NCBI GenBank assembly: GCA_018806915.1
Contig: JAGKQI010000103.1
Location: 1,302,001-1,366,000, forward strand
Source of the DNA: Phytophthora colocasiae
Lineage: Eukaryota > Oomycota > Peronosporomycetes > Peronosporales > Peronosporaceae
Length of the DNA stretch: 64,000 nucleotides
Direction of reading: 5' to 3'
The translations under genes were made by a program, and so were the position numbers. Positions 10,455 through 21,365 of this stretch are shown in pieces; within the stretch, counting starts at the first letter, position 1; the number at the start of each line of letters is the position of its first letter. The notes under the pieces are model-generated. The model was not told where the DNA came from. It did no database searches and saw only the letters and a list, made by a program, of their open reading frames with translations.

Positions 10455-13400
10455 GTGATGGTGCCGCCACGAGGGAAGACACCGCCTGGACGCACGCCAC
10501 AACAACCACGTGCAGACCGAGATGTCCTGGCAAGTCTCAGCGACCGCCACCGCCGTCGTCTGCAGCGAGAGGAGGCCAAGCGCGCCAGTGCTGCACCTGA
10601 GGGTACGGAGGATAACATGGTATACAGGCAGAAAATCCTAATGAATGTGGTGTGATCAACGTAGATCTAGAAGAGTGCAGCTTGTCATCTAGTGCAGAGG
10701 CCAAGAATAATACCTTAGAACTGAGTGGACCCACGAAGAAGAAGGCAGCAAAGTACCGTGCGAAGTTGACAACGCCCGGCATGGAGAAAAGCATGCGGGG
10801 GCCGGACCCCCCTCGCACCTGTGTGGACACTGAAGCCAAAGACGCTGATCGAACGGAAGAGCCTGAAGCTATGGAGATAGCGATGTTCAACGAGACGACG
10901 CCTACGCCTCCAACGGAGTCTATGGCGGATGTGGTTGCGCGTGATGAGTCGGCGACGCCCACTCGACAGCGATCAGTCCCTTTCGCCGTGCGTCCTCGCA
11001 GTTTGGGTAAGAGGAAGCGTCCAACGCCGCCATCGAATCGAGCGCGAGCACGAGGGCTTATGCAGGAAGACGACGAATACGATGATGAGGTATGTTATGT
11101 TGTCGCTATCCAACATAAGCTGTGGTATTGGTGTGTAAGCTAACATAAGCTCCATAATATATGTAGAACGAGGCCGACGACACCTCAATAGATCATGGAA
11201 ACGGTGCTACTATTGATCTCGAGGAAGATACTGGTATCTCGGATGATGGTAGTCATGGGGACGAGCAGGGACAGTATGAGATACCTGTTTGTGTCGTGGA
11301 TGGCGATCCAAACCTGATGCGCGACGGAGCTCGTCAGTGTACAGGCCTGAACTCTGATGTCGACTCGGATGGTGGCGATGATGACGAGGATGAATGGGAG
11401 GATGATTGGCAGCTGGGAGATTTGTCGGATGAGGAGGCAGATCCTGTACCTGTGGAGTTGCCGGACTCACTCTGTAGCTCTGTTGCCAAGAATGCTGCGG
11501 GTCTCCGAGAGATGAAGCGATCGGGCTGGGAGTATGGTACGCTGCGCTTCCACATGACGCTAGATTACCTACATAAGCTAAAATTATGTTTGTGTGTATG
11601 TTGTCAGACCCCAAACGATTCGGCCCTGATCCAACGTACGCCGGGCTGTACGATGGCCCATATGGACCATCCCAAAGTGTCCTCTCGGTGGCGGAAGATC
11701 CTTTGGCTCTCTTCTTTTATTTTCTGCCGCCCAAACTATGGGCCCAGATTGCCGTGGAGAGTAACCGTTACCACACTCAATCCATTCCTGGACGAGCGCG
11801 CCGCATTCGATCTCAGCAACGCGAAAAAGGGGAAGAACCTGAGAGCTATGGAGACGTTCGCCGGCGACTTGCACACGTGCAACCTATCGAGTCATGGGAG
11901 ATTTTGAGGTTGTTGGGCCTGCTGATTTCACGGATGCTAGCACCCATGAGAAAGGGTATTGCCGCGCATTGGGCAGTGACACACCTAGGGGCGCTGCCGG
12001 TGAATCAATTTGGGAAGTTTATGTCTCGCAATCGATTCTTTCACATCCTGGGAAGTCTTCACTTCTCTAACAACAAGTCGCCGCAGGCCGATACAGATTG
12101 AGCATGGAAGATTCGCCCTGTTGTGGACGTACTTCAGCGCACATTCGCCAGAGGATACAAGGTGCCTCCTGTGATTAGTTTTGATGAAGCTACACTGCCG
12201 TCCCGTTCACGGTACAACCCCACAAGACAGTACAACAAGGATAAACCCCACAAGTGGGGGACGAAGGTGTTTGTGGCGGCGTGTGCAGATACTGCGTATT
12301 GTATGAGGTAAGTCACCTCGTGTGCCCGTGCCGAGCTGAAGCTTGGGCTTATGTAAGTTCTTATGTTGGATCGGAACCATCATAAGACTCACAAATTGTT
12401 GTTTTTGTCAACATACTAGACTCGAAGTCTACTGTGGTGCAAAATCGCACCTCCGGACACCAGTTCCTGCAGATAACAATTGTGGTGAAGCAGCTGTATT
12501 GCGGAACATGAAGGCATTGTGTCCTCCTTCACCAACATCTCCGTGGCGTCTCGTGGTAACAGACCGCTTCTATACGTCGGTGAAGCTGGCTTTGGAGCTG
12601 CTTCATCGACGTATGTATATTACAGGCACCATTCAAACCAGAGCAGCAGGATATGCAATGGGCGTCAAGACGGAAAAGAAGACGGAGACGGTGAACGGAG
12701 TGCAAGAATTAGTACCTCGTCCTGGAACTGTCAAGTTGGCGGAAAACATCAGTTTCCTCAGCTCACCGCGGCCATGTGGATGGACCGCAATCCCGTTCAC
12801 ATGCTCAGCAGTGGAGGAAGCCGAAAGCTGGTACCAGTCCGTGAGTATTTGGATTCTTGTTGAGGCCATGCTGACCGAAAATGATCTGACCTACATCATG
12901 TTTTTGCTTGTAGAGCGACGTATTCGAGGCGTCGTCCAGACATTGCAAGCACCGGGGCTGGTACGCGACTACCACCGATACATGGGTGGGGTTGACGTTC
13001 ACGATCAGCTCCGGATGCAGCGTTACAGTGTACAACTATCGTACAAGTCACGAAAATACTACAAGACGCTGTTCCTCGGCCTAGTCGACATGGCTTTGGT
13101 CAACGCTTTCATTGTTTTTCGGCACTACAAGAAGGTGAATGGTGAGCGTCCAGCCAAGCACTATGCATTCTTCGAGACTTTGATGGAGCAACTGCTGGCA
13201 GTTGACGCAGAGACGTTCGAAAGTATTCACGTAAGTGCCTATGATGTCCAGACAACATAAGCTATTTATCGGTATCCTGAGATACAACATAACACCAACA
13301 TAACCATGTCTTGTGTGTCGTGCTACGTACAGGCCGCGACGCGTGCTGAAGATCGTACGGCAGTCTCACCAGCATACAGCACTAGCAATGGCCAGCGAAC

Positions 13401-13988
13401 CCCTGCACAGATTGATGAGGGCCACGAGCTTGTCGCGAGCTCGGACACTGCCGACAAAGTACCTGGAAAGAAGACGAGACGTCAACGATCATGTAAGGTT
13501 TGCGCTATTTTCAAGACCAAGCCGCGCAAGTACTCCAAGTACTATTGTCCTGAATGCTCTTCTGCTGTTGCTCGGTATGTATTGCATTATCAACTTGTTC
13601 TCTTCCAACCTAACGATAGTATGCATTCAGAAAATATATGTGCAACGTAGTTCGCGAGGGGAGGGAGCGCACCTGCTTTCAAATATGGCACCTCGATTGG
13701 AGCAACGGAAACAACATACCGCGGCGACTGGAACAGGAGCACGCGATCAGAGAACGCGGGGCAGCTAAGCGTCCGGGAAAGAAGCGGCGCGGACGTGTAC
13801 AGACTGCTGCAGGTGATGGTGTTGTGGGTGGCTCCCACAGAGAAGACCGCAGTCGCGATAACGGCGACGAGGAAGGACATGACGCCGAGCACAGCGGCGA
13901 CGACGACGGACACGATGGTGACGAACACAATGGCGACGTCGACGACGAAGGACTCGACAGCGACTCGCTTCCCACGGAAGCAGAGTGA
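10455..13988 (+). pseudogene. piggyBac transposase (DDE_Tnp_1_7) with one nonsense codon
   Basis: Eight exons with consistent phases: 10455-10602, 10665-11089, 11167-11536, 11608-12307, 12420-12840, 12916-13230, 13333-13574 and 13631-13988, about 992 codons. The N-terminus is basic then acidic. The core has the expected piggyBac acidic residues: Asp in VISFDEA near 12180, Asp in VVTDRFYTS near 12550 and Asp in YMGGVDVHDQL near 12985. The C-terminus carries a Cys-rich zinc-ribbon (CKVCAIF ... YYCPECSS, then C and H ligands in the last exon) and a Gly/Asp-rich tail. The only defect seen is an in-frame TGA at 12099-12101, which fits a CGA-to-TGA transition at a CpG. Otherwise the gene looks intact, so loss of function is recent. 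The first exon is the least certain. Confidence 0.85.
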
Positions 13989-14529
13989 GATGATGTGCAG
14001 ACAGGGTGGCTCTATTTTGTTTGGGGCCTTGCATAACTATCAAGTAATCAGTTGGCGCTTTATATTTATATTGCTTCTCATTGGTGCAGCGTTTGCAATC
14101 CAGCTTCATGAACACCTCCATTGTTTCAGAAACGAGGTGTTCAAATAACCGGGACAGCTTCTATGTTGGAATATTCATCTTTGGATAGTCCTCTGTGCTT
14201 GTTGAACCAACATAAAGCCATGCTAAGTTGGAGGAGCCTTTTTCTAATCGGACATAATCCGAACTTTCCTGGTAGCATAGCGGGACGAAAATTCACTGCA
14301 TACAAATCCATATATATTTTTATGTTGTACGGTACTACATAAGAGCCCCGGCTACGGGTCATTTTGGCGTCGGGAAGTAAGGGGTTAATAGTGGTAGTCA
14401 AAGTTGGACACAAGAGCTCTTTCCAAGAGTTGAGCTCACAGACTATCTGCCAATCAACGCTCACGTACTTTGACTACCTTTGCAAGTTCTTGGAGCCTTG
14501 GACTCACGACTGTTCATCAAGATCCAAAG

Positions 14530-15265
14530 ATGCCCATGCTAACCAGGAAGAAGGTGCTCTTGTCAGGACTGCTCCTCGCATGGGGGAATCACCTCCGTCT
14601 CAGTGCGGACAGCGAGGCGTCGAGTGATGACGAGTCAAGTGACGAAGACATGGACATAAGCTACTCGTCGCTGTATCTGGTGCTGGATTCTCGACGCTAC
14701 GTCACGCACCGTCAGCGCGTAGAGCGCCCACCTTCGCGAATACACTACTATCTTAGTCGGATGCCCGACGACGATTTTAGGCTCCACTTCCGCATGCTCA
14801 GGCTTTATTTTCATGCTGTGTGCCGGGCGGTTGCTAATTCTCCGGAGCTCCAGAGTGTGGATGGTAAGCTACAAAAAGCAAGCGTTGAGGTCCATGTGAT
14901 GGCTCTTCTTAAGATACTCGGATCGCTGGACGGTCACTGCTGACTTTCTCTCTGTCGGAGAGCACACTCCAGAGGCGTTGCTAGCTAACATCCGATTTTA
15001 ATCGCATCAATGCCCCTGGCCTGGATTGCGAGAGCGTTGTGAGATCGCAGAGAGGATTAAGCAGGTGTCTGAGCTGCCGAATTGTATCGGCCTCATTGAC
15101 GGCACTTTGCTTCCTTTATCCCAGCGGCCTGAGGACCATGGTGAAGATTTCTTCTCGCGGAAGAGTTCCTACGCTATCAACGCACTAATTGTCTCTTGCA
15201 ATCCAAGAGATCTCTTGGAAGAAAAAAGCTCGGGTGAGATCTCTTGGATTGCAAGAGATTTTTGA
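14530..15265 (+). pseudogene. Harbinger transposase fragment
   Basis: The first frame (ending at 14943) contains an acidic stretch and RIHYYLSRMPDDDFRLHFRM, the typical N-terminal block of Harbinger transposases. After stops and a shift, 15026-15180 encodes LPNCIGLIDGTLLPLSQR and DFFSRKSSYAINALIV, carrying the first catalytic Asp (IDGT) of the DDE domain. The rest of the catalytic domain is absent, replaced by a 67-bp hairpin and the terminal repeat. Clearly non-functional. Confidence 0.75.
15192..15258. repeat. Perfect 23-bp inverted repeat (hairpin)
   Basis: Arms 15192-15214 and 15236-15258 are exact reverse complements around a 21-bp spacer. It lies where the Harbinger transposase reading frame ends, so it may be a tiny foldback insertion or a rearranged terminal segment. 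Confidence 0.8.
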
Positions 15266-15425
15266 CCAATGAGAGGACGTGGGGTGCCTTTTCAGCTCTT
15301 GGAAAGAGCTCTTGTATCCAACTTTGACTACCACTATTTTCAACCCCCCAGTTTTATTTTTCGGAGTGAACTGCCGGGACACACACACAGATGGTGAGAG
15401 AGAGTAGGAAGGTTACTGTAGAAGG

Positions 15426-15814
15426 TGTTAAAATGAACAGTACAACTGAGGAAAGCTCACAACAGTTTATTTACTATTATTCTCTATAATCTTTATAATG
15501 CCTATACTGCAGACTCGTGCTCGGGGTCTGAGGCAAAAGAGGAAGTGAGCTCGTCTTCGGACTTCGTCCTCGACGGCTGCACTCCTCGCCTCGTATCGTT
15601 ATCGCACTATGGATGGCAGGCAGCTCTCTGCCTGTACTATCCAGATCACAGCTGTGATCTGGATATTCTGAACTTCCTCTCGTACTTGCTAATCAGAATT
15701 AATACAACTTAGAGAGGTGTTTTATTCAGTTGTTTATTTTTAACTCTTGGCCGACAGGACTCCCTGTCTGCCTTTTTGCGAGAGGCGCGCACTGCGCGCC
15801 CTTGCCACTCAACA
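15426..15814 (-). repeat. Copia 3' LTR
   Basis: 389-bp direct repeat partner of 20538-20926. Contains a perfect palindrome CCAGATCACAGCTGTGATCTGG near 15641, also present in the other LTR, and a GC palindrome GGCGCGCACTGCGCGCC near 15785. Confidence 0.95.
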
Positions 15815-15820
15815 CTCCCA

Positions 15821-18800
15821 CTAAGTACTAGGGGGTAAGTTCAGATCTCGAACACCTAGCTTTTCTCTTAGTTTTAGGAACTGCTTTGTCGGCAGAGCTT
15901 TTGTGAGAATATCAGCAGTCATTTCCTGGGTAGCACAATAAGCAATTTTAAGGCGACCGTGTTCTACAAGGTCCCTAGTAAACAGAAATCTAATTTCTAT
16001 GTGCTTATTTGCTTTGTGATTCCCAGGATTCTTTACAATGCTGATGGCGGCATTACTATCACACCATACCTGCACTGGTACGTTTTGGGGAAATCCCATT
16101 TCTCTCAGCAAGTGCCATAACCACTCACTTTCCTTAGCCCCCTCGCTTAGTGCGATAAGTTCTGCTTCAGCAGTCAAAAGCGAAACGCCTCCTTGTTTAC
16201 TACTGCACCATGATACACTCGTATTGGCCATTTGGATCACGTATCCAGTTACGGATTTACGTTCTTTTGGTTGACACGCGAAGCTCGCGTCAGTGTACAC
16301 TTCGTAAGTCACATCTCTCGCTTTTCCATCGAGAAACAGACCGTACGTTGACGTCCCTTTCAAGTATTTGAGTACTCGCCTAGCTGCATCCCAATGTGTG
16401 CGACAAAACTTGCTAAGTTCTCTAACCGCATTGGCGATATCAGGTCGAGTCCCACGGACTAAGTACTGGAGCGATCCAACAATGCCTCTGTAGTCACAAG
16501 GCTGCGCAGCAATCTGCACTGCTGTCATTTCCGTTTCTGGCTCTAGTGTTAAGCCAGCTACTTGTGGTGTCATCACTGGTGCACTATCAACCATTTTGTA
16601 CTTGGTGATAAGTTCTGCAATGTATTTGCTTTGTGAGATCGTCATCACGCGCTGTTCTCTATTGCGTCGCACCTCCATTTTCAGGATGTAGTGAATGTCA
16701 CCCAGGTCCTTCATTTTGAACCTATTAGACAATTCAGCTTTTAGCGTGTTGATAAGTCGCATGCTTCGCGACATGATCGTCAGATCATCAACATATACCA
16801 CGTCTATTAGCCATTCTTCTCCCACTTTTTGCACGTAGATGCAAAACTCTTTGTGGCAGCGTGCAAAACCCATCTCCGTCAAAAATGTATGAAGTACTCT
16901 ATACCAGATTCGAGGGGCTTGCTTCAAGCCATAGATGCTCTTTTGAAGTTCACAGACCAGATTCTCGTGGCCTCGCTTCACAAATCCGTGAGGTTGCCTC
17001 ATATAGATCTTTTGCTCTCCTTCCATTGTGCCATTAAGAAAAGCCGTATGGACATCCATTTGATGGATATGACAGTCCAATATGGTTCCAATTGCCAGCA
17101 CTAGGCGCAATGACTCGAATCGTGCCACCGGTGCATATACCTCATCACAGTCTACCCCAAACTCTTGGTGGTTACCTTGTGCTACTAGGCGCGCTTTGAA
17201 CCGCTCGACACTACCGTCGGCATTGTACTTTACTACTAGTACCCAATGAGATGGCAAAGCCTTTCGCCCAGGTGGCAGTCTTACGAGCTTCCATGTTGCA
17301 TTCTCAATCAAGGAGTCGTACTCTAGCTCTAGAGCTGCTTTCCAGTGTTCCCTTAAGGCTTTGAGCGATCGGGGTGTAGGCACTTTGTGCTCCGCAATCT
17401 CTTGCGTAATGTTCTTATCTAACATCGCTTGGAAGCACTGATAGTCCTGATACCGTTTAGGTTTCTTAACCTGTCGACGCAGGCGTGGTTCTCGGCTTTC
17501 CGTTGCCTCCACTAGCCTTTCTCATCGGCATTTACTCTTAACTCCCACTGCTGGGGTTGTTCCCGGAGTGGCTGATTCAGTGTTTCAGCTCCCACTGCCT
17601 TCGTATTCTCGTTGACAGTTGCTTCCACTTCTTCTGCCGCGGGTAACTCGCGCGCTGCAAATTCAGAAGTGAGGGTTTGATCGGCTTGTCCGAAAGCTCG
17701 TTTGACCATGGTGGCTACATTTGTAGTATCGAACAGCACATCCCTGGATAGGATGTATTTGTTGTTATAGATGTCCCATAACCGAAAACCCTTCGTTTCC
17801 TCTGACACTCCAAGGAGTCGACACTTTACAGCTCGAGCGGACAGTTTCTTGTCTTTGCGTAGGGCAGCTGGCACGTGTGCAAAACAGACTGAACCCCAGA
17901 CAGGCAACTTTTTTACGTTGGGTGGTTTTTCATAAACCATTTCATACGGTGTTTTGTATCCCAACCTTTGCATAGGTGTGCGATTCTGTACATAGGTCAT
18001 GTACATCAGCGCTTCTGGCCATCATCTGTGTGCCATATCAGCGTCTTTCAATGCACACCGCACTCTATCCAGTTTACTCTGGTGTTCACGCTCCGCAGCT
18101 CCATTTTCCTCTGGAGTGTAAGTGTTAGATTTCTGAAAGACAATACCTTTTCCTTTACAGAAGTTCTTGAATGCAGCATTCACAAACTCAGTGCCACCGT
18201 CGGAGCGGATCCGACGTATTGTGAATTTCCCTTCACGTTCTAGCTGCAGTAGAAGCTCCTCTACTTTTTCATAGACTTCTTTCTTATCGCGTAGAACAAA
18301 TGTCCATCTCCACGACGTATTGTCATCAATTATACTCAGGAAGTACTTGATTCTTCCTGAACTTCCATACACACCCATGGTTTTCATAGGTCCATTTGTA
18401 TCCATATGAATGGTACTGATAGGTGAACCCTTCATATTGCGGTAGGACATTCTCCGCTTCTTCATCTCTGCACATGTTAAACAAAAGAACGGGACTTTCC
18501 TGAGTCCAGTAGCTGATAACATAGGCATCCCGCCTACCAGCTTTTTGCTAAGCATTTCGATGACTGTGTCTTTATTTAGGTGACCAAGTTTCACATGCCA
18601 CTCCTGCAATATTCTCTCATATCTCCCAATCTCTAGGTTTGATAGTGGTTTGCAGGGTTTTGATTTGACAGCATTACAGAAATCTTGCCGTTCTATTAAC
18701 GTTTTATTCTGCAAATAGTATGCTCCATTTATCGCTTTTGCAACAAACACAAGTTCATTGTCATAAAGCACAAATTTGAACTTCCCGCAAAGTGAACCCA

Positions 18801-20529
18801 AAATTTGGTACCCACTGCGTCTGAGCCATAACTCGCTCAGAATGTTCGAGGTTGCATGCGGCACCATTGCTATATTGTCAAATAGAAACGGTTTTATGCC
18901 CTTTGGTCCACGTAAATACAATTTGATTGTACCAATATGTGTATTAGAATGCTTAGAGCCCTGAGCAAAGGTAAACATGTACTGTGTATTGGGTCTCTTG
19001 CTAACAAAGCGAGCCATCTCGCTTGTTAGGCCGTGTCCGCAGCCTGAGTCTAGCACCCAAGAATCCGTTGTTAGAAATGAATCTTCAGTTAATAAAAACG
19101 GATACAGTGTTCGTACCTTTTCTTCCAGCTCACTCATCATGCCGGCGAAGTTCTTCGTCGTCACGGCAATCGCTGGATTGCTGACCTCCTCTTGAGTGTC
19201 TTTCATTTCGACGTCACCATCCGATTGCTTATCGGTGGCCTTTCCGGTGTTCGCTCGGTCGACTTCAACTGCGTTGACAACCGAATCCATTGGTTCGTCA
19301 TCGTCTGAATACGGGGATGTGCCCTTTCCTGGTGTCAGTGGCAGTTCCACAAAGCATGGTGGTGGGCTCGCGTAGCCAGTCGGTGTAGCCGGCAACTTCA
19401 AATCCACAGCATCGCATGCGTCGACAGCAAGCTCAGCCTGGCACTCTTCCAAAGAGATTTCACGGCGAGTCTTGGCTTTGTCCTTGACCGCCTGTGCCTT
19501 GGCTGCTGCTTCTGCCTTGGCTGCTTTTGCCTTGGCAACTTGCCCCGCTTTTCCTTTCAGGTGACTTGGCTTTGACCAAATGTTGCGCCTATGTACTCCA
19601 GCTGCCCTGTCAAAGGCGCGCTTCGGACAATCGAGCAGCTTGTGCGGGCCGGTATTGTTCATACCATTGAAATTGCCTGCACAATAGTGGCACTTCATTA
19701 TGCCCTGATTGTAGTGCCGATCATTCGCTGGTGCCGACTGGGCCTTTCTTTTGCCCAAAGCCGAGCCATTCTGCTTGGTCGGCACCGCTGCAACATGGTT
19801 GACAGCCTTCCCGTTGCCTAGCTCCAGAATTGAAGCCTTGCTCTGGTTGCCAAAAATGTTGGTCAGCTTTTCGCTGACATTCTCCAGCGTAAAAGCTTCA
19901 GGGGTAAACTCAACTGAGGAGCCCCACATGTGCCTTGGCAACGCGCCAAGCACCATTACCAGCATCAGCTGTGATGACAGCATGTGCGTGTGCAAAGCCT
20001 CACGCGAATTGACGTTGACCTGACTTCGCACGCCGTTCAGGTCTTGAAAGAGCTGTCCGACGCTCTTGAAGTCCGAGTCCACGATCTTCATGAACTGGTC
20101 AACCAGTCCGACGACGCCAGTAGCGTTGCTGAGGCTGTACTGCTTTTCCACCAGTCGCCAGATCACATGGACTGGTTCGTCCATACGCTTGGTAGCAATC
20201 CCCTTGAAATCGCTTGGCAGCGTCTCACACAGCAGTCTTTTGATGTACGAAGACTGCGTGCAGAGCAGTGTCTCGTGCAAATCGTGCTGCCATGTCGCTT
20301 CCGTGTCTTCGGCGGGCGGACGTGGCGGCAGTGTCGGCTGGCTCTTGAGCAAATCTTCGTACCGACTCAGCGGCTTTGCACGCTTGTGCTGCAGCTCTTC
20401 GAGCGCACGCTGCTCGCTCAATGCCTTCAAGTGAATGATCAGCTTGCTCTTTCATGCGGCGAAGTGCAGAGGCTTGCCGTTGAATCTCAACGACGCCACA
20501 GAGCTCTTGTCCATTTCGGGTTTGCTCAT
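15821..20529 (-). pseudogene. Copia Gag-Pol polyprotein with two nonsense codons and a frameshift
   Basis: Reading starts at ATG 20529. Order: Gag (20529 to about 19700), a CCHC-like knuckle CHYCAGNFNGMNNTGPH near 19690, aspartic protease WVLDSGCGHG near 19060, integrase with HHCC and D,D,E residues (MDTNGPM, DDNTSW, SDGGTEF) 18020-18620, reverse transcriptase with YVDD near 16790, and RNase H ending with the KHIEIR / ADILTKALP blocks. Lesions: TGA at 20454-20452, where the family has Trp in the FxxWK block; TGA at 18011-18009 region, again where a Trp is expected (…HR-stop-WPEAL); and a one-base shift near 17512 between integrase tail and reverse transcriptase. With those exceptions the coding sequence is open. 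Confidence 0.92.
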
Positions 20530-20537
20530 ACTTGAAA

Positions 20538-20926
20538 TGTTAAAATGAACAGTACAACTGAGGAAAGCTCACAACAGTTTATTTACTATTATTCTCTATC
20601 CTCTTTATAATGCCTATACTGCAGACTCGTGCTCGGGGTCTGAGGCAAAAGAGGAAGTGAGCTCGTCTTCGGACTTCGTCCTCGACGGCTGCACTCCTCG
20701 CCTCGTATCGTCATCGCACTATGGATGGCAGGCAGCTCTCTGCCTGTACTATCCAGATCACAGCTGTGATCTGGATATTCTGAACTTCCTCTCGTACTTG
20801 CTAATCAGAATTAATACAACTTAGAGAGGTGTTTTATTCAGTTGTTTATTTTTAACTCTTGGCCGACAGGACTCCCTGTCTGCCTTTTTGCGAGAGGCGC
20901 GCACTGCGCGCCCTTGCCACTCAACA
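20538..20926 (-). repeat. Copia 5' LTR
   Basis: 389-bp partner of 15426-15814. The sequence after it in the transcribed direction begins TTTCAAG and then the Gag ATG; the tRNA primer was not recognised. Confidence 0.95.
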
Positions 20927-20944
20927 GAAGGTGATCCAGCTGTA

Positions 20945-21159
20945 TGGCGAGGTTAACTTGTAGTGAAGAAGAGAGGAGGAAGGAGAGGAGTTGTTGGTAG
21001 CCGTTATTAGGCGAAGTGGTTTAGATTTGTAGTAGCTGCACAGTGTGCAGTGCTCACCAGTGAATAGGAGACTACATTCCACTATACGTATAGAGAAAAC
21101 AAGTCATAATAGTTTAGGAGGTCCTCTGGGTAATCATACTGTTAGAGGCAACTTTAACA
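20945..21159 (-). repeat. Copia-type LTR with polypurine tract (older family)
   Basis: About 215 bp, read leftward from TGTTAAAG to CTCGCCA. Immediately upstream in that direction is a purine-rich tract (AGAGGCAGGGAGGC at 21160-21173), so this is a 3' LTR. It is clearly related, with scattered differences and small indels, to the LTR at 27363-27584. Flanking five-base sequences do not match, so the two need not be ends of one element. Confidence 0.7.
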
Positions 21160-21365
21160 GCCTCCCTGCCTCTTCACATTTTGTTCCGGATGCGTGATAG
21201 ATTATATAAAGAGGTAATACTCTCTAAAGGACGACTGGTCAGTCTTTAAAACGTCACACCCAGGAAGCCTCCAGCGTTAGCTGATCCGACTTTGCCCTGC
21301 AGCTTGATGTAAGGGAAGGAGGACACGGGAGACACGCCACGGGCAGGAACTTAGAGACTAAACCA

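Larger units (their letters stand above)
10152..14384 (+). mobile_element. piggyBac-type DNA transposon, near-complete
   Basis: A 4,233-bp element bounded by perfect 14-bp terminal inverted repeats, CCCCTTACTTCCCG at 10152-10165 and its reverse complement at 14371-14384. TTAA flanks both ends (10148-10151 and 14385-14388), the signature target duplication of piggyBac. Just inside the ends lie three 21-bp palindromic sites with arm TATGTTGTAC (10166-10186 perfect; 10229-10249 and 14321-14341 with one mismatch each). A single spliced transposase gene occupies the interior. It has inserted at the left border of a Harbinger remnant: the right TTAA overlaps the first bases of that element's terminal repeat. 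Confidence 0.95.
14387..15338 (+). mobile_element. PIF/Harbinger-type element remnant
   Basis: Inverted repeats of 43 bp with a single mismatch bound this 952-bp segment (14387-14429 and 15296-15338). The interior encodes fragments of a Harbinger (DDE_Tnp_4) transposase. The left repeat begins within the TTAA duplicated by the adjacent piggyBac element, so piggyBac inserted at its edge; the 3-bp target duplication expected for Harbinger could not be confirmed for that reason. Confidence 0.75.
15426..20926 (-). mobile_element. Ty1/Copia LTR retrotransposon, full length
   Basis: A 5,501-bp element transcribed leftward. Both LTRs are 389 bp (15426-15814 and 20538-20926), start TG and end CA, and differ at about three positions (around 15488 and 15605). 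GAAGG flanks both ends (15421-15425 and 20927-20931) as a 5-bp target duplication. A purine-rich tract (AGTGGGAG) precedes the 3' LTR at about 15815-15822. Gag-Pol occupies nearly the whole interior and begins only eight bases inside the 5' LTR. Near-identical LTRs indicate a young insertion. Confidence 0.95.

Noticed and set aside
12099..12101. In-frame TGA as recoding (selenocysteine or readthrough)
   Set aside because: The position corresponds to an ordinary residue in piggyBac transposases and no recoding structure was noticed; a CGA-to-TGA mutation is simpler.
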